Part shown: one piece after another, positions 1 through 4,516 of the stretch
Layout: each line of letters opens with the position of its first letter
Numbering within the stretch: the stretch's first letter is position 1
Assembly: GCA_001800015.1 (NCBI GenBank)
Contig: MGUO01000072.1
Span: forward strand, 1 to 9,071
Source: Elusimicrobia bacterium RIFCSPHIGHO2_02_FULL_57_9
Lineage (GTDB): Bacteria; Elusimicrobiota; Elusimicrobia; UBA1565; UBA9628
Direction of reading: 5' to 3'
DNA length: 9,071 nucleotides
The notes under the pieces: generated by a model
Told to the model about the DNA's origin: nothing
The model's database searches: none
Seen by the model: the letters and a program-made list of their open reading frames with translations, nothing else
Position numbers and translations under genes: made by a program

Positions 1-646
1 CGGGGCGAATCACCGTCTCGATGATCTCTTCCCGGGATTTTTCGGTGATTTGGCGTCCGCTGCGGTCCAGGATTTCCTCGGTATGCTGGGTGGAAAGCAC
101 TACGGTGTCCACGCGCAAAGGCCGGCCGTCCAGATATTCCACGGTGACCTGGGATTTGCCGTCCGGTCCCAAATAGTCCAAAGTCTTGTTTTTGCGCGTC
201 TCGGCGAGCTTAAGAACCAGCTTGTGGGCCAACATGATAGGAAGCGGCATCAGCTCCGGTGTCTCGCGGCAGGCATAGCCGAACATCATGCCCTGGTCGC
301 CGGCGCCGCCGCTGTCCACGCCCTGGGCGATGTCGGGGGACTGCCGGCCGATGGCGTTAAGAACCGCGCAAGCCGAGGCGTCAAAACCGTAGCGGGGGTG
401 GTCGTAGCCGATTTCGCGGATGATCTCGCGGGCCAGCCTGTCGACATCGACGAAGGTCTTGGTGGTGATCTCGCCGCCCACGATCACCATGCCGCGGGTG
501 ACGAAGGTTTCGCAGGCTACCCGTCCCAGAGGATCCTCGGCGAGCACCGCATCCAGCACGCCGTCCGAGATTTGGTCGGAGACTTTGTCGGGATGTCCTT
601 CCGTGACCGATTCTGAAGTGAAAAAGTGTTTTCCGTGGCGTTGCAT
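1..646 (-). CDS. metK: S-adenosylmethionine synthetase, N-terminal part (runs off left edge)
   Basis: MetK makes S-adenosylmethionine from methionine and ATP in the cytoplasm. The visible 215 codons read from the ATG at 646 to the window edge without a stop. The family signature is clear: FTSESVTEGHPDK at residues 9-21 carries the ATP-binding His18 and the metal-binding Asp20, CETFV at about 45-49 holds the potassium-site Glu46, and GAGDQGMMFGYA at 114-125 is the classic MetK signature. The family is usually about 380-400 residues, so roughly the last 45% lies outside the window. The start is supported by GGAGG at 651-655 (spacer 4 nt) and by the normal distance from start to the GHPDK motif. 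It is the last visible gene of the leftward operon, only 13 bp after the preceding stop, so it is probably cotranscribed with the sugar-nucleotide genes. No SAM riboswitch fits in that gap. The long open frame on the opposite strand is only a shadow. Confidence 0.97.
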   Translation of the reverse strand, partial: MQRHGKHFFTSESVTEGHPDKVSDQISDGVLDAVLAEDPLGRVACETFVTRGMVIVGGEITTKTFVDVDRLAREIIREIGYDHPRYGFDASACAVLNAIGRQSPDIAQGVDSGGAGDQGMMFGYACRETPELMPLPIMLAHKLVLKLAETRKNKTLDYLGPDGKSQVTVEYLDGRPLRVDTVVLSTQHTEEILDRSGRQITEKSREEIIETVIRP

Positions 647-650
647 GATT

Positions 651-655
651 CCTCC
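651..655 (-). promoter_or_regulatory. Shine-Dalgarno site of metK
   Basis: GGAGG on the minus strand, 4 nt before the metK ATG. It lies in the 13-bp gap after the stop codon of the upstream guanylyltransferase gene, so metK can be translated on its own within a shared transcript. Confidence 0.7.
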
Positions 656-659
656 GAGG

Positions 660-1694
660 CTATTGACGCATGTTTAAGACGGCCGCTTCGTAAACGGCGA
701 TGTTTTCCTTGACGCTTCCGTTGGCTCCCAGTATGCAGTTGGACAGCTCAACGTTGCCGCCTACGGTCACGTTGTCGAAAAGTATACAATTTTTAAGTTC
801 CGCCTGAGAAGCGATTCGCGAGCGGTCCCCGATCACCGTATAAGGCCCGATCTTGGCTCCCGCCTCTATACGGCAGCCTTTGCCGATGAGGCAAGGGGCC
901 CGTAGAACGGCTTTAGGCGAAATGCTGGCGCCTTTTTCGACCCAGACGCCCTGACGAATTTGGGCTCCGGGGATATTGATGCGCACCTTTCCATCGAGGC
1001 TGTCCACCTGGCATTTGCGGTATTCGGAGAGATTGCCCACGTCGCACCAATAAGCCTTTGTTTCATAAGCAAAAATCGGCTTGCGCAGCTTAAGCAGCTT
1101 GGGCCAGAGCTGGTGGCCGAAATCATAAATCTGATTTTTCGGGATGAGGCGCAGCAATTCCGGCTCCAGCAAATAAATGCCGGTGTTGACCTTATTCGAG
1201 AATATGTCGCCCCAACTGGGTTTCTCCAGGAAGCCTTTGATGCGCCCGGAATTATCGGTGAGGGTTACGCCGTAGTCAAAGCGGCAGTCCACGGCCTTGA
1301 CCGCCATGGTCGCGAAGGATTTATGCTTTTTATGGAAGCGCAGCATCTCGGAGAGATCGATATCCGAAAGGCCGTCGCCGGACATGACCAGAAAAGGGCC
1401 GTCGGAGAAAAAATCGCCGGTCTTTTTGATGGCCCCGGCCGTGCCCAGAAGCTTGGGCTCGTGGGAATAGCGCACGCGCAGACTCCAACGCGAGCCGTCG
1501 CCGCAATAGCCCCGCACCTGGTCGGCATGGGCGTAGAGGTTGACCATGACATCCTTGACCCCATGGCGCAGCAGATTGTCCAGAACATGATGGAGCACCG
1601 GCCTGTTGACCACGGGCAGCATAGGCTTGGGGGTCTGGTAGGTCAGGGGCCTTAGGCGCGTGCCCGCGCCCGCGGCTAAAACCATCGCTTTCAT
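660..1694 (-). CDS. Mpg1-like mannose-1-phosphate guanylyltransferase (nucleotidyltransferase plus left-handed beta-helix)
   Basis: Predicted to form GDP-mannose from mannose-1-phosphate and GTP in the cytoplasm. Residues 1-235 are an NTP-transferase fold: GAGTRLRPL (9-17) is the nucleotide-binding loop, TPKPMLPV (21-28) holds the conserved Lys23, SGDGLSD (105-111) carries the metal-binding Asp107, and EKPSWGDIFSNKVNTGIY (157-174) followed by YWCDVGN is very close to the pattern I know from Mpg1-type GDP-mannose pyrophosphorylases. The rest (about 250-340) shows hexapeptide repeats such as LIGKGC and TVIGDRS, a left-handed beta-helix. Mpg1 proteins are often about 800+ residues with a phosphomannomutase fused behind the helix; this one stops after the helix at 344 residues and a mutase is encoded separately just upstream. 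The ATG at 1694 has GGAGG at 1701-1705 with a 6-nt spacer, but start and ribosome site lie inside a hairpin. A second in-frame ATG at 1685 is an alternative start. GDP-mannose specificity is by similarity; UDP- or dTDP-sugar activity is not excluded. Confidence 0.85.
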   Translation of the reverse strand: MKAMVLAAGAGTRLRPLTYQTPKPMLPVVNRPVLHHVLDNLLRHGVKDVMVNLYAHADQVRGYCGDGSRWSLRVRYSHEPKLLGTAGAIKKTGDFFSDGPFLVMSGDGLSDIDLSEMLRFHKKHKSFATMAVKAVDCRFDYGVTLTDNSGRIKGFLEKPSWGDIFSNKVNTGIYLLEPELLRLIPKNQIYDFGHQLWPKLLKLRKPIFAYETKAYWCDVGNLSEYRKCQVDSLDGKVRINIPGAQIRQGVWVEKGASISPKAVLRAPCLIGKGCRIEAGAKIGPYTVIGDRSRIASQAELKNCILFDNVTVGGNVELSNCILGANGSVKENIAVYEAAVLNMRQ

Positions 1695-1718
1695 TTGCCG
1701 CCTCCGGCGGCAAATGAA
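1690..1718 (-). promoter_or_regulatory. Hairpin enclosing the ribosome site and start codon of the Mpg1-like gene
   Basis: Bases 1690-1702 and 1706-1718 are perfect inverted repeats of 13 bp around a 3-nt loop. On the mRNA strand the loop is GGA and the first two bases of the 3' arm complete GGAGG, the Shine-Dalgarno site at 1701-1705. The AUG (1694-1692) is fully paired within the same 3' arm. As drawn, the structure hides the start codon completely and two bases of the ribosome site. It could damp translation, couple it to ribosomes arriving from the upstream mutase gene, or respond to temperature or a protein. The palindrome is a direct observation; regulation is inference. It might instead be a mobile palindromic repeat that happened to land at the start. 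Confidence 0.6.
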
Positions 1719-1744
1719 TTCAACATCCCCCCCCTACACCCTGC

Positions 1745-1768
1745 CCCTCTCCCCTCAAGGGGAGAGGG
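1745..1768. repeat. C-rich REP-like palindrome (10-bp stem, TCAA loop)
   Basis: CCCTCTCCCC at 1745-1754 is inverted as GGGGAGAGGG at 1759-1768 around TCAA. It starts 2 nt after the stop codon of the mutase gene on the transcribed (minus) strand. No U-tract follows on the minus strand, where G-rich sequence continues, so it is not a standard intrinsic terminator. Similar C-rich palindromes recur between genes in many bacterial genomes as REP-like elements, so a dispersed repeat or an mRNA 3'-end stabiliser is the likelier reading. An 8-C run at 1727-1734 separates it from the start-codon hairpin. Only one copy is visible here, so repetitiveness in this genome is unproven. Confidence 0.55.
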
Positions 1769-1770
1769 AA

Positions 1771-3201
1771 TTACGCAAGATTTGGGCCGACCCATTTCTT
1801 TGCCAGTTCGATAAGCTGGTCGGTGCGGGCGGGAGAATCCGATTCGGCGTAGACGCGCAGCAAGGGCTCGGTACCCGAAGGCCGGATCAGCAGCCAGTGG
1901 TCCTCGGCCAGAATCACTTTAAGCCCGTCGATAGGAATGGCGCCCCGGATTTCCGAGCCCAATATTTTCTTGGGCAATTTCTTGGTCAGCTTGGCGGTGA
2001 AAACGGCTTTATCAGCCACCGGCTTGTTCATCTTAAAGTCAAGGCGCTTGAAATGCGACTTGCCGTACTTAGCCTCGATTCCTTTCCATAACTGGGCAGG
2101 GGTTTTCCCCAGGGAGGTGCACATCTCCAGGAAGAGCAGCGCGGTCAGCAAGCCGTCGCGCTCGGGGAGATTGCCCTTCCAAGCATAGCCCCCGGATTCC
2201 TCGCCCCCGATGGCCGCTGCCCCCGAGGCCAGCTGTTCGGCCACATGCTTAAAGCCCACCGGCAGTTCTTCAAAGGGCAGGTTATAGGCCTTGGCGATGC
2301 GCGCCGAGAGATAGCCCATGGAAACGGATTGAACAATCTTGCCTTTGATTTTCTTTTTTTCAATCAGATAATCGATAAGCATCGGGAATACCTGGCAAGG
2401 GGTGTAATAGCGGCCCAGATCATCCACGATGCCGATACGGTCGGCGTCGCCGTCCAAAGCGATGCCGATCAGAGCTTTCTGCTTGACGACCGAGCTCATC
2501 AGCGCCTTGAGATTGGATTCTATCGGTTCCGGGTTGAGGCCGCCGAAGAGGGGATCGCGCTCGCCATGAAGGGAGCTTATATGCTTGGAGGGCACCAGAT
2601 CCTCCAGAAGTCCGCTGGCCGCGCCGTAAAGATAGTCCATGACCACGGGGCGTTTGAGCTTGGAGCGTATTTTGGCGGTGTTTACTTTTGATTTCAGATA
2701 CTGCAGATACATATCCCGGCACGATTTTTCCTTGAAGTCGTTGTTGCGGGCCGGGATGTTCTTGTCGATGAAAGATTCCACCGCGGCGGTCACCCCTTCC
2801 ATGACGGCGCGCCCGTCGCATTTGATCTTGATGCCGTTGTAGCTGGGCGGGTTATGGCTGGCCGTCACCACGACGCCCAGGCCCTTGAAGCGTCGCGTCA
2901 AAAAGCTGACGGCCGGCGTGGGCAGCGCTTCGGCCAGAACCAGGGGATTAAGCCTGTTGCCCCGCATGACCTTGGCGATTTCCCTGGCGAAAGAGTCGGA
3001 CTCAAAGCGCCGGTCATAGCCGATGACCACGGGCCCGGCCACATGGTTTTTCCTCTTTTGAGGCGATTTGTCCACTTCGCCTTTGATGTAGTCGGCGATG
3101 GCTTGGGCCACCCTTCTGACGTTTTCAAAAGTAAAGTCGCGGGCCATGATCCCCCGCCAGCCGTCGGTGCCGAATTTAATGTCGATGATTTTTGGTTCCA
3201 T
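1771..3201 (-). CDS. phosphoglucomutase/phosphomannomutase family phosphohexomutase
   Basis: A 476-residue alpha-D-phosphohexomutase that moves phosphate between C6 and C1 of a hexose; here most likely mannose-6-phosphate to mannose-1-phosphate, the step between the neighbouring isomerase and guanylyltransferase. All four family motifs are present: TASHNP (113-118) with the phosphorylated Ser115, the metal loop DGDADR (250-255), the sugar-binding GEESGG (333-338) and the phosphate-binding RPSGTEP (440-446). The N-terminus FGTDGWRG (10-17) is also typical. Length is normal for the family and nothing is missing. The ATG at 3201 is supported by AAGGA at 3210-3214 (spacer 8 nt), lying in the end of the cupin gene; only 3 nt separate that stop from this start, which points to cotranscription. 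The sequence cannot separate glucose from mannose specificity; many relatives act on both. Confidence 0.9.
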   Translation of the reverse strand: MEPKIIDIKFGTDGWRGIMARDFTFENVRRVAQAIADYIKGEVDKSPQKRKNHVAGPVVIGYDRRFESDSFAREIAKVMRGNRLNPLVLAEALPTPAVSFLTRRFKGLGVVVTASHNPPSYNGIKIKCDGRAVMEGVTAAVESFIDKNIPARNNDFKEKSCRDMYLQYLKSKVNTAKIRSKLKRPVVMDYLYGAASGLLEDLVPSKHISSLHGERDPLFGGLNPEPIESNLKALMSSVVKQKALIGIALDGDADRIGIVDDLGRYYTPCQVFPMLIDYLIEKKKIKGKIVQSVSMGYLSARIAKAYNLPFEELPVGFKHVAEQLASGAAAIGGEESGGYAWKGNLPERDGLLTALLFLEMCTSLGKTPAQLWKGIEAKYGKSHFKRLDFKMNKPVADKAVFTAKLTKKLPKKILGSEIRGAIPIDGLKVILAEDHWLLIRPSGTEPLLRVYAESDSPARTDQLIELAKKWVGPNLA

Positions 3202-3204
3202 TGT

Positions 3205-3546
3205 TTATGTCCTTCCGTAGTCGTCTTCCAGGCGGATTATATCTTTCACGGCGCCGGTCGAAACTTCAAGCAAGGTCACGCGCCCATAGCGCGCTTCGAA
3301 GCGATGCACGCTTTTAGGCGCAATGACGACGGCCGAGCCCTGCGGCTGGATTTTCTTTTTGCCGTCGAGTTCAAGGAAGTAATCGCCTTTCAAGGCATAG
3401 ACGGTTTCATGCTTGACGGCATGATACTGGCGGCTTAAGCGGTGGCCTTTGTTGATGATGATTATTTTTCCGACGTATTCGGGAGAATGCGCATACCAGA
3501 TTTCGCGGCCCCAGGGCTTTTGAACTGTTTTGACGCCATTTTTCAC
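3205..3546 (-). CDS. single-domain cupin, mannose-6-phosphate isomerase type II-like
   Basis: A 113-residue protein matching the cupin domain that forms the C-terminal half of bifunctional type II mannose-6-phosphate isomerases and also occurs alone. It begins with the family hallmark KPWGREIWYA (10-19). The likely metal site is Gln40, His42, Glu47 (in SRQYHAVKHE) and His81 (in PKSVHRF), and it ends with RLEDDYGR, all as in the family. The predicted role is interconversion of fructose-6-phosphate and mannose-6-phosphate, feeding the mutase downstream. Start is a GTG at 3546 whose last bases form the TGA of the upstream gene (GTGA, 4-bp overlap); there is no good Shine-Dalgarno site, so translation is probably coupled. 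Stand-alone members of this family are less well characterised than the fused enzyme, so isomerase activity is likely but not certain; a non-catalytic sugar-binding role is possible. Confidence 0.82.
   Translation of the reverse strand: MKNGVKTVQKPWGREIWYAHSPEYVGKIIIINKGHRLSRQYHAVKHETVYALKGDYFLELDGKKKIQPQGSAVVIAPKSVHRFEARYGRVTLLEVSTGAVKDIIRLEDDYGRT
3210..3214 (-). promoter_or_regulatory. Shine-Dalgarno site of the mutase gene
   Basis: AAGGA on the minus strand, 8 nt before the mutase ATG and inside the last codons of the cupin gene. It fixes the ATG at 3201 as start and shows the two genes are read from one transcript. Confidence 0.6.
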
Positions 3547-4460
3547 AGGGGTCCGACGCAGTGTTCGCTGTTGACCACGCAGCGCTCAAGCCGCGCCCCC
3601 TCATCGATAGTGGTGTCCGCCAAAACCACGCAATTGTCCAGTTCGGCGCCCTTGCCGATGCGGCAGCGGGGCCCAACGCAGACATGGCCCGAAAAGCGCA
3701 CGCAGTCGCCGATCACGCAGCCGCGTCCGATTAAAAGGGGCCGTTTTTGCCGCTCCATCATTTCCAGGTGCGCCTGCAAATAGCTTTCCGGCGTTCCTAT
3801 GTCGATCCAATAGCCCGCCGAGAGATATCCAAACACGCGGCTGCGGTTTTCCAGCAGTTGAGGAAGAGTCGATCGCTCCAGGGAGCAGGCAACAGCGGCG
3901 GGGATAAGCTTGAACACCGAAGGCTCAAAAAGATAGGCGCCGGCGTTGACGGCGGCTGCCTTGGTGATTTGACTCAAGGAAGGCTTTTCCAGGAACTGCC
4001 GCACTTGTCCCGCGGCATCGATCTTAACCAAGCCGTAGGGCCGTGCATCTTTGACGCGGGTCAGGGCGAGGGTGGCCTGCGCGCGGTTGCGCCGGTGGAA
4101 TTTAAGGAAAGCCGTGATATTTAAATCCTGAAGGATGTCGCCGTTTAGGACAAGCGCGGGGCCGCGGCTTGCCAACAAGGGCTCGGCATTTTTCAGCGCG
4201 CCGGCGGTTCCCAACGGCGTTTTCTCCCGGATTAAGCGCAGGCGCAGCCCGAGCTTGCGGCCGAAACCGAGCTGGCGCGTGAGGGGCTCGCCGGAAGAAG
4301 CGGCGCATAAAACCACATCGCGGATGCCGTGCGCCTTTAGGATTTCGAGTTGATAGAGCAAACACGGCTTGTTGAGTACCGGCAATAGCGGTTTTGGGGT
4401 CTCTTGAGTGAACGGATGCAGACGAGTACCCTTGCCGCCTATGAGGATCGCAGCGATCAT
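3543..4460 (-). CDS. sugar-phosphate nucleotidyltransferase (GDP-mannose pyrophosphorylase-like), first gene of the leftward operon
   Basis: A 305-residue enzyme predicted to join a nucleoside triphosphate and a sugar-1-phosphate into an NDP-sugar. The NTP-transferase domain (about 1-240) has GGKGTRLHPF (8-17), TPKPLLPV (21-28, Lys23), NGDILQD (106-112, Asp108), FLEKPS (156-161) and YWIDIGTPESYLQAH, the last typical of mannose-1-phosphate guanylyltransferases and relatives. The C-terminal 65 residues hold hexapeptide repeats (LLIGRGCVIGD onward), a short left-handed beta-helix. I chose the ATG at 4460 because the conserved MIAAILIGGKG begins there; an in-frame TTG at 4478 would add six residues (MYNPSV) but has no ribosome site and would lie upstream of, and overlap, the candidate -10 box. 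Its stop overlaps the cupin GTG by 4 bp. It differs from the Mpg1-like enzyme in the same operon, so it may act on a different sugar or nucleotide; the exact substrate cannot be read from sequence. Confidence 0.85.
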   Translation of the reverse strand: MIAAILIGGKGTRLHPFTQETPKPLLPVLNKPCLLYQLEILKAHGIRDVVLCAASSGEPLTRQLGFGRKLGLRLRLIREKTPLGTAGALKNAEPLLASRGPALVLNGDILQDLNITAFLKFHRRNRAQATLALTRVKDARPYGLVKIDAAGQVRQFLEKPSLSQITKAAAVNAGAYLFEPSVFKLIPAAVACSLERSTLPQLLENRSRVFGYLSAGYWIDIGTPESYLQAHLEMMERQKRPLLIGRGCVIGDCVRFSGHVCVGPRCRIGKGAELDNCVVLADTTIDEGARLERCVVNSEHCVGPL

Positions 4461-4469
4461 AACCGAGGG

Positions 4470-4475
4470 ATTGTA
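4470..4475 (-). promoter_or_regulatory. candidate -10 box (TACAAT) of the leftward GDP-mannose operon
   Basis: TACAAT on the minus strand differs from TATAAT at one base and ends 9 nt before the ATG at 4460. Transcription starting about 7 nt downstream would leave 2-3 nt before the ATG. No convincing -35 element is present at 17-bp spacing (TCTCTG). Confidence 0.45.
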
Positions 4476-4498
4476 CAAAAATAAAAGGCTTTCAGAGA

Positions 4499-4507
4499 TG
4501 GTATACT
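4499..4507 (+). promoter_or_regulatory. candidate extended -10 box (TGGTATACT) of the GT-C/LmeA gene
   Basis: TGG followed by TATACT fits the extended -10 form TGn-TATAAT with one mismatch, which can work without a -35 element; none is seen upstream. The box ends 9 nt before the ATG at 4517, so the mRNA would be nearly leaderless. Confidence 0.5.
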
Positions 4508-4516
4508 TATGGGCTC

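Larger units (their letters stand above)
4461..4516. promoter_or_regulatory. Divergent intergenic promoter region
   Basis: This 56-bp gap separates two genes pointing away from each other and must hold both promoters. Each side has a -10-like hexamer ending exactly 9 nt before its ATG, leaving room for only a 2-3 nt leader. The -35 regions of the two promoters would overlap between the boxes (about 4479-4498), so RNA polymerase binding on one side may exclude the other. No Shine-Dalgarno sequence precedes either ATG. An 8-bp palindrome TTGTACAA (4471-4478) and the 6-bp GTATAC (4501-4506) overlap the two boxes. Confidence 0.6.

Noticed and set aside
50..616. Long plus-strand open frame (188 codons).
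   Set aside because: It is antisense to metK, whose minus-strand reading shows unmistakable catalytic motifs; the plus translation has no family features.
960..1655. Long plus-strand open frame (231 codons).
   Set aside because: Shadow of the Mpg1-like gene on the other strand; GC-rich coding DNA often leaves the antisense frame open.
1745..1768. Palindrome after the mutase stop as a Rho-independent terminator.
   Set aside because: No U-run follows on the minus strand; the downstream genes of the same operon also argue against full termination here.
2854..3438. Plus-strand open frame (194 codons) spanning the mutase/cupin junction.
   Set aside because: It crosses two well-supported minus-strand genes and has no recognisable motif or ribosome site.
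4471..4507. TTGTAC at 4471-4476 as a -35 box for the plus-strand promoter.
   Set aside because: Spacing to TATACT would be 25 bp, far from the usual 16-18 bp; the extended -10 reading explains the site better.
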